DNA from: Corallococcus coralloides DSM 2259
GTDB lineage: Bacteria > Myxococcota > Myxococcia > Myxococcales > Myxococcaceae
Direction of reading: 5' to 3'
Assembly (NCBI RefSeq): GCF_000255295.1
Contig: NC_017030.1
Location: 2,418,001 to 2,482,000 of the forward strand
DNA length: 64,000 nt
A program made the translations under genes and the position numbers. Each line of letters starts with the position of its first letter. The stretch's first letter is position 1. Below the pieces are notes generated by a model. The model was not told where the DNA came from, ran no database searches, and was given only the letters and a program-made list of their open reading frames with translations. Positions 1 through 12,986 of the stretch are shown here, piece after piece.

Positions 1-841
1 GACCGTCGCTGTCCACCCAGAGCCCCTCCACCGTCGAGGGGCCGAACCGGGTATCGCCCACGGCCAGCACCAGGGTGTGACCCCGGGCATCCACGCCCAC
101 GGCGCTCAAGGGCACGCTCAGGGACACGGGGAGGCTCCAGCGGGTCTCGCCGTGCACGCTGTAGGCCTTGAGGGTCCCATCCGCGAGGACCGCCCGGAGC
201 CCGCCCGTCGGATCCACCGACGTCATCACGATCTCCGCCGCTTCGTTCGGCTGCTGGCGGGCATAACCGGTGGGCCCGTCGACGAACAGCAACCACTGGG
301 GGACGTCCTGGATGGGGTCGGTGATGCCCAGCATCCCTCCGGGCTGCGCGGTCGCGCTGAAGTCGTTCACGCTGTACCAGAACAGAGAACCCCCGGAGCG
401 CGTCGCGATCTGGAAGGTCACGCCGTTGCCTCGCAGGACCAGCGCGCCGCCCGCGCCATCCGGTGCGGTGGCGAAGCATGAAATCTCCCTGTCGCCCCGA
501 TGGCTCCAGAGCTCGAACGCCGCGAGCTGCTGCGGCGAGATGCTCGGAACCCCCTCGCACGCCGCGGGGTCGGGCTGCTCTGGAGGCGTGCCCGCGTCCT
601 GCTCCGGCGGAACACCCGCATCGTGCTGCTGCTCCGGAGGATTGCCCGGGTCCACCGGATCGGGTTTCGGAGTGTCGTCTCCGGTGACGCCGCCTGGATC
701 CGGAACTCCGGTATCCACCTCTTGCGGCCGCTCAGGCGGCTCCACCACGGAACGCCCTGGCGCGGAGTTTCCGCAACCCGCGCCCACGCCACCCACGAAC
801 AACCCCGCCACGATGAACCGCCATCCCCTGCGCCCAACCAT
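1..841 (-). CDS. Asp/Pro/Gly-rich lipoprotein, paralogue of next gene (3' end outside window)
   Basis: The reading frame opens with an ATG at 841 on the minus strand and stays open to the window edge, so only about the first 280 residues are seen. The N-terminus is a lipoprotein signal: basic start, hydrophobic core, lipobox GAGC with the acceptor Cys at residue 23. A low-complexity stretch follows (about residues 26-90, rich in Pro, Glu, Asp and Gly), probably a flexible tether from the membrane. The rest closely resembles the same part of the neighbour at 995-2380, including a shared segment reading DPTGGLRA-LADGTLKAYS. The first 25 codons are almost identical in the two genes, pointing to a recent tandem duplication. 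Function unknown; likely an envelope-anchored, surface-exposed or periplasmic protein. Confidence 0.8.
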   Translation of the reverse strand, partial: MVGRRGWRFIVAGLFVGGVGAGCGNSAPGRSVVEPPERPQEVDTGVPDPGGVTGDDTPKPDPVDPGNPPEQQHDAGVPPEQDAGTPPEQPDPAACEGVPSISPQQLAAFELWSHRGDREISCFATAPDGAGGALVLRGNGVTFQIATRSGGSLFWYSVNDFSATAQPGGMLGITDPIQDVPQWLLFVDGPTGYARQQPNEAAEIVMTSVDPTGGLRAVLADGTLKAYSVHGETRWSLPVSLSVPLSAVGVDARGHTLVLAVGDTRFGPSTVEGLWVDSDG

Positions 842-940
842 GTGCCCTGCTCCATCCCGGTCAATGTCCTTGACCGAGAGTGCAGGTGGAGGCGCTCTGC
901 GTGGAATGCAAGGGCATGGCTCACGAGCGCGGCAAAGCAG

Positions 941-973
941 GACGCCCGCGCCCCTCTTCGGGACGCGGGCGTC
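941..973 (-). terminator. Hairpin after the second lipoprotein gene
   Basis: A perfect 10-bp stem (941-950 with 964-973) encloses a 13-nt loop that contains CTCTTCGG. It lies about 22 nt past the stop codon of the minus-strand gene ending at 995. The T-run on the minus strand is short (GCTTTG), so termination is inferred mainly from position. An almost identical hairpin sits at 2509-2543. Confidence 0.5.
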
Positions 974-994
974 GTGGTGCTCAGCGAACGCCGT

Positions 995-2380
995 CTACTG
1001 AATCAGCGCAGGCCACCACCGGACGCGGCACGCGCTTGAGTTTCTGGTGTGCCGGTTCCCCTCGGAGTCGTAATACCCATCCGAGCGGGACCTGCTGTAG
1101 AGCGTCTCGGTCACCGTCCCGTCCCTGGCCAGCTTCAGGGGACCGCAGACTTGTTCGGGGGCACCCTGGGAGGGGAGCTGGAACTGCGCGCACGACTGTC
1201 CCGACGGCGCGATGAGCTCCACCGCATGCAGGCAGTCCCAGTTGCTTCCTCCGCTGACCGAGTACCGCAGGTAGCCGGTGCCATCCGGAAGCCGGAGCAG
1301 GGGACGCCCCACATCCTGTGCGAGCCAGGCGGGGACAGCGCGGCTGGAGCGCTGCATCGACTTGAACGCCGCCGCCCAGCTCTTCGCGGAGCCTGTGACC
1401 CCCAGGAACAACCCCTCCTGGGCTCGGGGAACGAGCTCGTAGGTTCCCGCTGGGGCCTGGCCCAGCGCGAGGAAGGGGAGGCCGGGCTGGCCTGCGACGT
1501 CCACCCAGACGCCTTCCACCGCGGAGGCTCCGAAGCGGGTGTCGCCCGCGGCCAGCAACAGGGTCTGTCCCTGGGCGTCGACTCCCATGGCCTTCAGTGG
1601 GGCGCTCAATGACACGGCGAGGCTCCAGCGGAGCTCACCGGTCGCGCTGTAGGCCTTGAGGGTCCCATCCGCGAGGAAGGCCCGGAGCCCGCCCGTGGGA
1701 TCCTCCGCGGTCATCACGACCCGCGCTGTTTCGGCGGGGAGCGTGGTGAACTCCAGGGAGGTGGTGTCCAGGTACGTCATCCACGGAAGGCCTCCGTCCG
1801 CGGGCGTGCTGAAGCCCAGGACGCCACCGGACTGGGAGGTCGGCGTGAAGGTGGTCCCGCTGCCCGACAGGTTCCAACCGTCCTGTGTTCCGACATAGAG
1901 GTCCTGTGCGCCGCCGCTCCATCTCAGCGGGAGGACCACGCTGCCTGCCCCGTCCGGCACCGGCTCATCGCACGTGATGGGTGAAGAGTATTGGCCGTAC
2001 TCCTCCCACATGGTCCCCATGAACCGCCACGCCCCGAGCGCTTCCGGCGTGACCTGGGGCATGGACTCGCACTCCGCGGGGTCGGGGAGGGGATCCGGCT
2101 CTTCTTCGGGGGATGTGCCCGGATCCGGATCCTCGACGGGGCCGCCCGTGTCCGGCTCTTCCGGAAGGTTTCCCGGATCCGGCTGCTCCGGCGGCGGGAG
2201 CTCCTCGCCGGTGACCGGCGCTTCGTCCGGAACGTCCACGTCCACCACTCGAGGGCCCGGGACGGGCTCCTCCATGCCATTCCCCGTGGAATGCGCTGGC
2301 GCGGAGTTTCCGCAACCCGCGCCCACGCCACCCACGAACAACCCCGCCACGATGAACCGCCATCCCCTGCGCCCAACCAT
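995..2380 (-). CDS. Lipoprotein, tandem paralogue of the gene at 1-841
   Basis: This is a 461-residue protein with a lipoprotein signal peptide (lipobox GAGC, Cys23). It has a long acidic, Pro/Asp/Gly/Glu-rich linker (about residues 30-105, repeats like EEPDP and DPG) and a globular C-terminal part of about 350 residues. The globular part carries repeated short segments such as PTGGLRAFLADGTLKAYS and VGVDAQGQTLLLAAGDT, compatible with a beta-propeller-like or repeat fold, though no family is recognised. ATG start at 2380. The upstream 60 bp and signal sequence are nearly identical to those of the gene starting at 841, so the pair arose by duplication of a unit that included the promoter-proximal region. 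Probable outer-membrane or surface lipoprotein; function unknown. Confidence 0.85.
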   Translation of the reverse strand: MVGRRGWRFIVAGLFVGGVGAGCGNSAPAHSTGNGMEEPVPGPRVVDVDVPDEAPVTGEELPPPEQPDPGNLPEEPDTGGPVEDPDPGTSPEEEPDPLPDPAECESMPQVTPEALGAWRFMGTMWEEYGQYSSPITCDEPVPDGAGSVVLPLRWSGGAQDLYVGTQDGWNLSGSGTTFTPTSQSGGVLGFSTPADGGLPWMTYLDTTSLEFTTLPAETARVVMTAEDPTGGLRAFLADGTLKAYSATGELRWSLAVSLSAPLKAMGVDAQGQTLLLAAGDTRFGASAVEGVWVDVAGQPGLPFLALGQAPAGTYELVPRAQEGLFLGVTGSAKSWAAAFKSMQRSSRAVPAWLAQDVGRPLLRLPDGTGYLRYSVSGGSNWDCLHAVELIAPSGQSCAQFQLPSQGAPEQVCGPLKLARDGTVTETLYSRSRSDGYYDSEGNRHTRNSSACRVRWWPALIQ

Positions 2381-2508
2381 GTGCCCTGCTCCATCCCGGT
2401 CAATGTCCTTGACCGAGAGTGCAGGTGAGGACGCACCGCATGGAATGCCAGGGGCCGCTCCCTCAGGGCCCAGAATCTGTCGAGCGGATGTTGAACGCAG
2501 GAAAGCAC

Positions 2509-2543
2509 GACGCCCGCGTCCCCTCTTCGGGAACGCGGGCGTC
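2509..2543 (-). terminator. Hairpin downstream of the Bet/RecT gene
   Basis: An 11-bp perfect stem (2509-2519 with 2533-2543) is followed by TTTT on the plus side and flanked by GAAAGC, giving CTTTC on the minus strand, on the other. It lies about 27 nt beyond the stop of the minus-strand gene at 2570. Sequence and loop match the hairpin at 941-973, so it seems to have been copied with the lipoprotein unit. Confidence 0.5.
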
Positions 2544-2569
2544 TTTTCAGCTCAGCGAACGACGTGGGC

Positions 2570-3661
2570 TCAAGCGTCCGGGTTCGTCCCGGCGCGGTCC
2601 TTGGAGGACGGCACCTGGCAGCGCAACTCTGTCTCCGCCTCCAGCGCGGTGAGGTTCTCGCGCATGGCCTTCGCCCACTTGGCCCGGGGCTGCTCCATCA
2701 GCTTCTCGTGCGCCAGGTCGATGGTCTCGCTCAGCTCGTCGTCGGACAGCTCGGACGTCGTCTTGCCCTTGTGCGGGCCGAACGCCACCACCACGGCGCT
2801 CGCCTTCGGACGCTCGGGCGTCTGGGCCACGGGCACCGCCGCCACCGTCTTGGCCGGCGCCAGCGGCACGTCCACGTCCAGCCGCGCCTCCTCCTTCTCC
2901 GGAGTCCGCGCCGTCTCCACCGCCTTGGCGGCCTCCGCGGGGGCGGGGGCCGGAGCCAGGGTGGGGAAGGACGCCTTCACCGGGCCCGGCTTCGAGCCCA
3001 GCACCTCGTAGGAACCGGAGGCGGGCGCGGGCTCGTCGTGCGCGTCGTACTCCTCGGCCGGCATCTCCTCGCGCACGTACAGTCCGCCGAAGGCCTCCGG
3101 GTACGCCTTGCGCAGCGCCGCCACGCGCGCGCACTTCTCAATCATCGTCGTGGGAATCTTGGCCCACAGCGGCGTCTGCTGGACGTAGCCGGAGAAGTCC
3201 AGCCACACGACGACCGGCAGCTTCCCCTCGCGCACGACACGCGACCAGGCACCCACCAGGGCGCCCTTGCGCTTGGCCGGGTTGAAGCGGTGCACCACCT
3301 CGCCCTTGCCCTGGTCCACGACGATTTCGTCCTCGGCGAACACGGCGCTCGCCTGGATGCCCTTGAAGTCCGGAAAGCGCTCCGCCCGGGCGAGCATCCC
3401 CGCCTCGGAGGGCTGGAACTCGTACTTCGTCACCCAGTTGGGCCGCTCGCGGTTGCCCACGTTCTGCCGGCGCGCCACGCAGAACGCTTCCTTGAGGAGC
3501 GGATCCAACCCGCTGCGCTTGCACTGCTCGATGAAGAGGGCGAACTCGTCCTCGCTGATTCCCCGCGGGCAGATGGTCCGCTTCACCAGGTCCACCCGCT
3601 CCCGGTTCCAGGCCGCGCCCTGCGGCGACGTCGTTCCATCCGCCTTCACATTCGCATCCAT
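2570..3661 (-). CDS. Bet/RecT-type single-strand annealing recombinase
   Basis: 363 residues from the ATG at 3661; that start has a GGAG 8 nt upstream, while the GTG at 3730 in the same frame has no ribosome binding site. Residues about 25-210 look like the phage Bet/RecT annealing domain: the segment FIEQCKRSGLDPLLKEAF followed by VARR, then YEFQPSEAGMLARAERF and later KIPTTMIEKCARVAALRKAYP. These proteins coat ssDNA and anneal complementary strands in phage recombination and recombineering. The C-terminal 150 residues are Pro/Ala/Lys-rich and poorly conserved. No exonuclease partner or other phage gene is adjacent, so this is either a domesticated annealing protein or a prophage relic kept by the host. 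It lies next to two tRNA genes, a common integration neighbourhood. Confidence 0.8.
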   Translation of the reverse strand: MDANVKADGTTSPQGAAWNRERVDLVKRTICPRGISEDEFALFIEQCKRSGLDPLLKEAFCVARRQNVGNRERPNWVTKYEFQPSEAGMLARAERFPDFKGIQASAVFAEDEIVVDQGKGEVVHRFNPAKRKGALVGAWSRVVREGKLPVVVWLDFSGYVQQTPLWAKIPTTMIEKCARVAALRKAYPEAFGGLYVREEMPAEEYDAHDEPAPASGSYEVLGSKPGPVKASFPTLAPAPAPAEAAKAVETARTPEKEEARLDVDVPLAPAKTVAAVPVAQTPERPKASAVVVAFGPHKGKTTSELSDDELSETIDLAHEKLMEQPRAKWAKAMRENLTALEAETELRCQVPSSKDRAGTNPDA

Positions 3662-3916
3662 CACTGTGTCTCCAGCACCGCTCGAAAAGGCGGACGACCC
3701 TCGCCCGCCCACATGGTTGCCCGTGCTCACGACGCATGACCGGTGGGGCAGGGGCCCGGACGGACACCTGCTACAGGCCTGCAGCGCGAACCGCGGCGTG
3801 GATCAACATGCGAGCCGGGCAGACCCTTCGCATCGCTTCCCGGTCGCAGGGACGGCCGGCCGCACGCCGGGCATCCGGTTCCGCCGCGGAGAATGTGAGG
3901 GGTGTGCAAAAACGTT
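3662..3916. other. Intergenic region before the tRNA promoter
   Basis: This stretch separates the Bet/RecT start codon from the tRNA-Lys promoter. No credible gene is seen. The short reading frames that cross it lack ribosome binding sites and recognisable products. It should hold the minus-strand promoter for the Bet/RecT gene, but I cannot place it with confidence. Confidence 0.4.
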
Positions 3917-3945
3917 TTGACAGGACAGGCGGCGCCCGGTATTCA
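3917..3945 (+). promoter_or_regulatory. Sigma-70-type promoter for tRNA-Lys
   Basis: TTGACA at 3917-3922 and TATTCA at 3940-3945 are separated by 17 nt, an almost consensus housekeeping promoter. The tRNA begins 48 nt downstream. It is the clearest sigma-70 promoter I found in this GC-rich window. Confidence 0.7.
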
Positions 3946-3993
3946 CCGCGCCACCTCGGACGTCGCGCAGCCAACGCGGCCGAAAGCAAAGCC

Positions 3994-4066
3994 GGGAGCG
4001 TAGCTCAATTGGCAGAGCAATGGACTCTTAATCCATAGGTTGTGGGTTCGATTCCCTCCGCTCTCA
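3994..4066 (+). tRNA. tRNA-Lys (anticodon CTT)
   Basis: A 73-nt cloverleaf. The acceptor GGGAGCG pairs with CGCTCTC (one G-U), with discriminator A. The D-arm contains TAGCTCAATTGGCAGAGCA. The anticodon stem ATGGA/TCCAT encloses loop CTCTTAA, giving CTT, which reads AAG. The T-arm has GGTTCGATTCC. CCA is not encoded. Confidence 0.95.
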
Positions 4067-4069
4067 CTC

Positions 4070-4110
4070 GAAGGGCCTCTTCTGGAAACGGAAGAGGCCC
4101 TTCGTCTTTT
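4070..4110 (+). terminator. Rho-independent terminator after tRNA-Lys
   Basis: A perfect 13-bp stem (4070-4082 with 4091-4103) with an 8-nt loop is followed by GTCTTTT. It starts 4 nt after the tRNA-Lys 3' end. It implies that tRNA-Lys is transcribed alone and that tRNA-Leu has its own promoter in 4111-4195. Confidence 0.85.
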
Positions 4111-4195
4111 CCGGCCCTCCCTGGCCAGGGGGGCCGCGCGGGAAAGTCCCTGTCCCCCACGGACGTTTCGCGGTAGGACGGTCGCACGACGCGTC

Positions 4196-4277
4196 GGGCG
4201 GGTGGCGAAACTGGTAGACGCGCCAGACTTAGGATCTGGTACCGCAAGGTGTGAGGGTTCGAGTCCCTCCTCGCCCA
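4196..4277 (+). tRNA. tRNA-Leu (anticodon TAG)
   Basis: An 82-nt tRNA with acceptor GGGCGGG paired to CTCGCCC (one G-U). The D-loop has CGAAACTGGTAGACG, typical of leucine tRNAs. Anticodon stem CCAGA/TCTGG encloses loop CTTAGGA, giving TAG, which reads CUA. A variable arm around GGTACCGCAAGGTGT and T-arm GGTTCGAGTCC complete it. CCA is not encoded. Confidence 0.95.
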
Positions 4278-4380
4278 TTTCGCGTTGACCCGTTCGTGCC
4301 TATCCCCTAAAGCCGCACGTCCCACTTTCCGGTTGCCGCCCCGGGACGTTCAGCCCGTGGAGGCGGCGAGCGAGGCCCGC

Positions 4381-5658
4381 ATGAAGGTCCAGGTCGAAGA
4401 GCTCTCTCCCATCGAGAAGAAGCTCTCCATCGAGGTCGACAACGCCCGCGTCGTTGAGGAGCTCAACCGCGCGTACGCCGCGCTCAGCGGCCAGGTGAAG
4501 ATGCCCGGCTTCCGCCAGGGCAAGGTTCCCCGCCGCATCCTCGAGCAGAAGTACCGCGAGCAGGTGGAGGACGACGTCATCCAGCGCGTCGTGCAGCGCG
4601 CCTACCTGGACGCCGTGCGCGAGCACAAGGTGGAGGCCGTGGCCTCTCCCCAGGTCACCAACTCCGGCCTCAAGCCCGGCGCCCCCTTCAGCTTCGAGGC
4701 GCGCGTGGAGGTGAAGCCGAAGGTGGAGGCCAAGGACTTCGAGGGCCTGTCCCTGACGAAGGTGGACACCGCCGTCGCGGACGACGCGGTGAACCAGCAG
4801 ATCGAGAACATGCGCCAGAACCTGGGCCGCATCGAGCCCGTCACCGACCGCGACACCGCGGCCCAGGACGACCAGGTCACCATCGACTTCGAGGCGAAGG
4901 TGGACGGCAATGCGTTCCCCGGCAGCAAGGCGGACGGCATTGGCGTGCGCGTGCAGGACGGCGACCTCATCCAGGGCAACATCCCGCAGCTGGCGGGCGT
5001 GAAGGTCGGCGAGTCCAAGGACGTGGAGTACACCTTCGCCCAGGACTACCAGGCCGAAGAGGTCCGCGGGAAGACGGCCGTCTTCCACATCACCGTCAAG
5101 GAGCTGAAGAAGGCGGTGGTCCCGGAGCTCAACGACGACTTCGCCAAGCAGACGGGCGTCGCGCAGACGGTGGACGAGCTGCGCGCCAAGGTGCGCTCGG
5201 ACCTGGAGAAGGCCAAGAAGAACCAGGCCACCGTGGACGAGCGCGACGGCCTCATCAAGGCGCTGCTGGAGAAGAACCCGTTCGACGTGCCCCGCGCCAT
5301 GGTGGAGCGCGCCATCGACTCCATGATGGAGGGCGCCTTCCGCCAGATGCAGCGCCAGGGCATCGACCCGCGCCAGCTGGGCCTGGACTTCAACCGCCTG
5401 CGCGACGAGATGCGGGAGAAGGCCACCCTGGAGGTGAAGGGCACGCTGCTCTTCGAGGCCATTGCCCAGCAGCAGAACATCCAGGCGTCCGACGAGGACG
5501 TGGAGAAGCGCATCGAGGACCTGGCCATCGAGGCCAACCAGCCGGTCGCCCAGGTGAAGAAGTACTTCAAGGGCCCGGACGAGCGCCTTGGGTTGTCTCT
5601 GCGACTTCGCGAGGAAAAGACGATTGAATTCCTCAAGGGCCGGGCGAAGTATTCTTGA
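4381..5658 (+). CDS. tig: Trigger factor, ribosome-associated chaperone and PPIase
   Basis: 425 residues from the ATG at 4381. The open frame extends upstream to 4285, but homology begins at [19 protein letters not shown]. The N-terminal ribosome-binding domain has the signature [11 protein letters not shown] (about residue 45), which docks at the exit tunnel. A FKBP-like PPIase domain follows at about residues 150-240 ([14 protein letters not shown]). The helical C-terminal arms fill the rest. It binds nascent chains as they leave the ribosome. Order tig-clpP-clpX-lon is the standard bacterial arrangement, and clpP starts 47 nt after the stop, so co-transcription is likely. Confidence 0.97.
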   Translation: MKVQVEELSPIEKKLSIEVDNARVVEELNRAYAALSGQVKMPGFRQGKVPRRILEQKYREQVEDDVIQRVVQRAYLDAVREHKVEAVASPQVTNSGLKPGAPFSFEARVEVKPKVEAKDFEGLSLTKVDTAVADDAVNQQIENMRQNLGRIEPVTDRDTAAQDDQVTIDFEAKVDGNAFPGSKADGIGVRVQDGDLIQGNIPQLAGVKVGESKDVEYTFAQDYQAEEVRGKTAVFHITVKELKKAVVPELNDDFAKQTGVAQTVDELRAKVRSDLEKAKKNQATVDERDGLIKALLEKNPFDVPRAMVERAIDSMMEGAFRQMQRQGIDPRQLGLDFNRLRDEMREKATLEVKGTLLFEAIAQQQNIQASDEDVEKRIEDLAIEANQPVAQVKKYFKGPDERLGLSLRLREEKTIEFLKGRAKYS

Positions 5659-5705
5659 GGCTTTTCCTTCAAGGCACCTGAGTCCCTTCTAGAGGTCCAT
5701 CCGAC

Positions 5706-6326
5706 ATGCCCTTCATGCCCGTCCCCTACGTCATCGAGCAGACCCACCGGGGTGAGCGCTCGTACGACATCTACAGCCGGCTCCTGAAGGACCGCATCGT
5801 CATGCTGGGAACGGAGATCGACGATGACGTGGCCAACGCCATCGTCGCCCAGCTCCTGTTCCTGGAGTCCGAAGACCCGGACAAGGACATCAACCTCTAC
5901 ATCAACTCGCCCGGCGGGTCGGTGACGGCCGGTCTGGCCATCTACGACACGATGCAGTACGTCAAGGCGCCCGTCTCCACCATCTGCGTGGGGCAGGCGG
6001 CCTCCATGGGCGCCGTGCTGCTGCTCGCCGGCGCGAAGGGCAAGCGCTACTCGCTGCCCTCCAGCCGCATCATGATCCACCAGCCGCTCGGTGGTGCGCG
6101 TGGCCAGGCGACGGACATCGAAATCCAGGCCCGTGAAATCCTTCGCATGAAGGCCAAGCTCAACGAGCTCATCGTCAAGCACACCGGCCAGACGATCGAG
6201 CGCGTGGAGAAGGACACGGACCGCGACTACTTCATGGGCGCCGCGGAGGCGAAGGCGTACGGCATCATCGACTCCATCCAGGACCCCCGGAAGGTCGTGG
6301 GTGTGAAGCCGGAAGAGAAGAAGTAG
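5706..6326 (+). CDS. clpP: ATP-dependent Clp protease proteolytic subunit
   Basis: 206 residues, standard ClpP length. The catalytic triad is visible: Ser100 in GQAASMGA, His125 in MIHQP and Asp174 in DRDYF. The oligomerisation region with SPGGSVTAG (about residue 68) forms the oxyanion strand. ClpP forms a double heptameric barrel that degrades proteins unfolded and fed in by ClpX, encoded immediately downstream. The N-terminus ([12 protein letters not shown]) is the mature-type axial loop with only a short propeptide, as in most Proteobacteria. Confidence 0.98.
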   Translation: MPFMPVPYVIEQTHRGERSYDIYSRLLKDRIVMLGTEIDDDVANAIVAQLLFLESEDPDKDINLYINSPGGSVTAGLAIYDTMQYVKAPVSTICVGQAASMGAVLLLAGAKGKRYSLPSSRIMIHQPLGGARGQATDIEIQAREILRMKAKLNELIVKHTGQTIERVEKDTDRDYFMGAAEAKAYGIIDSIQDPRKVVGVKPEEKK

Positions 6327-6559
6327 ACACACCGAGACGCGTGACGGCCGGGGTGTCAATCACCCGGTCGGCGGCCGGGGGTGCTGGGAATCTTCTCCCG
6401 CGCCTCCGGCCTTCGCGTTTCTCCCCTCACCGGTATTTTCCCCTTGTTAAGTACCCGGAAGGTGCGTGGACGTTCCGGATGGGGGCTGACTAGATTGTGT
6501 GGGGGCAGGGGACCGGACGCGAAGCGGGTTGGGGCCTTTCAGGCGCAGCGAGGGATTTC

Positions 6560-7843
<1,284 letters not shown>

Positions 7844-7889
7844 GAGCAATCATCCTCTAGGGGCTCGCAAGGGCCTGACGGGGATGACG

Positions 7890-7932
7890 GGGCGCGTCAC
7901 GGTCATTGGACCGGGGCGCGCCCTTCGTCTTT
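7890..7932 (+). terminator. Possible terminator after clpX
   Basis: A 7-bp GC stem (7890-7896 with 7917-7923), with an inner GGTC/GACC pairing, is followed by TTCGTCTTT. It lies between the clpX stop and the peptidase start. The T-tract is interrupted, so this is tentative. Confidence 0.4.
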
Positions 7933-8013
7933 CCAAGGGGGCCTTCCGGGCGTGGGGGCGGGCCCCACTTTTTGCGGGCCGGGGCCGGGGGCTTCTTGTA
8001 TCTGCTGTTACCC

Positions 8014-10215
8014 ATGAGAAAGCTCCTCATGCCTGCCCTGTTGTCGCTCGTGGCCTGCACCTCCGCGAAGGAAGCCACGCGTGATGAAGCCCCCGCCGCG
8101 TCCTCCGCGACGCAGAGCGCTCCGGCCCAGGAGGGCCCTTCCCGCATGGCCTACCCGGCGACCCGTTCCGACGCGGTGGTGGACACGCTGCACGGACAGC
8201 AGGTGGCGGATCCGTACCGCTGGCTGGAGGACGAGAAGGCCCCGGAGGTCCAGGCCTGGATGAAGTCGCAGGACGGCTTCACCCGCGACGCGCTGGCGAA
8301 GATGCCGGGCCGCGACGCGCTGGAGAAGCGCTTCACGGAGCTGTTCTACGTGGACTCGGTGACGGCGCCCTTCCGCCGGGGCAACCGCTTCTTCTACATG
8401 CGGACCCACAAGGACAAGGAGAAGGCCATCGTCTACTGGAAGGACGGCGAGTCCGGACAGGAGAAGGTGCTGCTGGACCCCAACGTCATGAGCAAGGACG
8501 GCCCGGTGTCCCTGGGCCGCTGGGTGCCGTCGTGGGACGGCAAGCGCGTGGCCTTCCCGGTGCGCCCCAACGCCGCGGACGAGGCCACCCTGCACGTCAT
8601 CGACGTGGACACCGGTGAGTGGTCCAAGGTGGACGTGATTGAGGGCGCGAAGTACGCCAACACCAACTGGACGCCGGACGGCAAGGGCTTCTACTACGAG
8701 TGGCTGCCCACGGACCCCTCCATCCCGGTGGACGCGCGCCCGGGCTACACCACGCTCAAGTTCCACAAGCTGGGCGAGGACCCGAAGAAGGACGTCGTGG
8801 TGCACGAGCGCACCGGCGACCCGACGACGTTCCTCCAGGGCGACCTGTCGCGTGACGGCAAGTACCTCTTCGCGTCCATCCTGCGCGGCTGGAGCGAGAA
8901 CGACGTCTACTGGAAGCACCCGGCGGAGAAGGACTGGCGGCTGCTCGTGAAGGGCAAGGGCGCCAAGTACACCGTCCTCGCCTGGAAGGACCGCTTCTAC
9001 GTCGTCACCGACGAGGGCGCCCCGCGCCAGCGCGTCTTCGCCGTGGACCCCAAGAAGTCCGAGCGCGCGAACTGGAAGGAGCTGGTGCCGGAGGACCCCA
9101 AGGCCACGCTGGAGGGCGTGTCGCTGGTGGGCGGCCACCTGGCGCTGGAGTACCTCAAGGACGTGACGACGGAGCTGCGCATCACCACGCTGGAGGGCAA
9201 GCCGGTGCGCACCGTGCAGCTGCCGGGCGTGGGCGCCGCCAGCAACCTGATGGGCCTGGAGGACCAGGACGACGCCTACTTCTCCTACAGCTCCTTCACC
9301 ACGCCCCGTCAGGTCTACCGGACGTCCGTGAAGAGCGGGAAGGTGGACCTGTGGGCGAAGGTGGAAGTGCCCATGGACCCGGACGCGTACACCACGGAGC
9401 AGGTCTTCTACACGTCGAAGGACGGCACGAAGGTGCCCATGTTCCTCGTCTACAAGAAGGGCCTGAAGAAGGACGGCACCGCGCCCACGCTGCTGTACGG
9501 CTACGGCGGCTTCCTGGTCAGCATGCAGCCGGGCTTCCGCGCGAGCATCCTGCCGTGGCTGGACGCGGGCGGCATCTACGCGGTGGCCAACCTGCGCGGC
9601 GGCGGTGAGTACGGCACCGCGTGGCATGAGGCGGGCCGGGGCGCGAACAAGCAGAACGTGTTCGACGACTTCGCCGGCGCGGCCGAGTACCTGGCGAAGG
9701 AGAAGTACACGCAGGCGAAGAAGCTGGCCATCTACGGCGGCAGCAACGGCGGCCTGCTGGTGGGCGCGGCCATGACGCAGCGCCCGGAGCTGTTCGGCGC
9801 GGTGGTGTGCGGCGTGCCGCTGCTGGACATGGTGCGCTTCCACCTGTTCGGCAGCGGGCGGACCTGGGTGCCGGAGTACGGGTCGGCGGAGGACGCCGCG
9901 CAGTTCAAGACCCTGTACGCCTATTCGCCCTACCACCACGTGCGTCAGGACGTGCAGTACCCGCCGCTCCTGATGATGGCCTCGGACCACGACGACCGGG
10001 TGGACCCCATGCACGCGCGCAAGTTCGTGGCGGCCGTCCAGAACGTGAAGGGCAATCCGGCGCCCACGTTGCTACGCATCGAGGCGAACGCGGGTCATGG
10101 CGGGGCGGACCAGGTGGCCAAGGCCATCGAGTCCAGCGTGGACATGTATGCCTTCCTCTTCCAGGCCCTGGGCGTCGCATGGCCGGATGCCGGGGTAGCG
10201 GCCGAGAGCCGCTAG
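8014..10215 (+). CDS. Prolyl oligopeptidase family serine peptidase, lipoprotein (S9A)
   Basis: 733 residues from the ATG at 8014. The frame is open further upstream, but this start gives a lipoprotein signal peptide with Cys near residue 14 (SLVACTS). An N-terminal seven-bladed propeller (about residues 50-450) covers an alpha/beta-hydrolase domain. The catalytic Ser577 lies in GGSNGG, the Asp in DHDDRVDP and the His in NAGHGG. Family members cut short peptides after proline. Export as a lipoprotein suggests periplasmic or outer-membrane use in peptide scavenging, which suits a predatory bacterium. It sits between clpX and lon but appears to be its own transcription unit. Confidence 0.93.
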   Translation: MRKLLMPALLSLVACTSAKEATRDEAPAASSATQSAPAQEGPSRMAYPATRSDAVVDTLHGQQVADPYRWLEDEKAPEVQAWMKSQDGFTRDALAKMPGRDALEKRFTELFYVDSVTAPFRRGNRFFYMRTHKDKEKAIVYWKDGESGQEKVLLDPNVMSKDGPVSLGRWVPSWDGKRVAFPVRPNAADEATLHVIDVDTGEWSKVDVIEGAKYANTNWTPDGKGFYYEWLPTDPSIPVDARPGYTTLKFHKLGEDPKKDVVVHERTGDPTTFLQGDLSRDGKYLFASILRGWSENDVYWKHPAEKDWRLLVKGKGAKYTVLAWKDRFYVVTDEGAPRQRVFAVDPKKSERANWKELVPEDPKATLEGVSLVGGHLALEYLKDVTTELRITTLEGKPVRTVQLPGVGAASNLMGLEDQDDAYFSYSSFTTPRQVYRTSVKSGKVDLWAKVEVPMDPDAYTTEQVFYTSKDGTKVPMFLVYKKGLKKDGTAPTLLYGYGGFLVSMQPGFRASILPWLDAGGIYAVANLRGGGEYGTAWHEAGRGANKQNVFDDFAGAAEYLAKEKYTQAKKLAIYGGSNGGLLVGAAMTQRPELFGAVVCGVPLLDMVRFHLFGSGRTWVPEYGSAEDAAQFKTLYAYSPYHHVRQDVQYPPLLMMASDHDDRVDPMHARKFVAAVQNVKGNPAPTLLRIEANAGHGGADQVAKAIESSVDMYAFLFQALGVAWPDAGVAAESR

Positions 10216-10409
10216 AATCGGGGCAGGACACACTCCAGCCTCCCGGTGTTCCCTTGAAGGCAGGGTGCGGACCCCTAATCTTGAGCGGGGAACGGGTCCT
10301 GCGACCGGCGTGTTATAGAGCAGCGTTTCACCCTGCATGCGCGCTTGGGCGGCATGTGGGCAACTCTTGAAGGGCCTGCCTGTACGGCAGGCCAGCGGGT
10401 GGCGGATAC

Positions 10410-12863
<2,454 letters not shown>

Positions 12864-12902
12864 GGTTGAGCGCCGGCCTCCTTGAGGGGGCCGGGCAGTG
12901 AC

Positions 12903-12958
12903 GAAGCCAGGATGCCGGCCGACCAGGAGTCGCCGGTCTCCTGGCTTCTCTCTTTTTT
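12903..12958 (+). terminator. Rho-independent terminator after lon
   Basis: A 10-bp stem (12903-12912 with 12939-12948), extended by an inner CCGG pairing, is followed by TCTCTTTTTT. It lies 40 nt past the lon stop and just before the start of the ABC binding protein, so the two genes are separate units. Confidence 0.85.
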
Positions 12959-12986
12959 ACGGGCGGGTCGGGGTACAACGCGGGGA

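Noticed and set aside
10281-10318. Heat-shock or sigma-70 promoter for lon
   Set aside because: TTGAGC and TTATAG are present but 26 nt apart, too far for either type of promoter.
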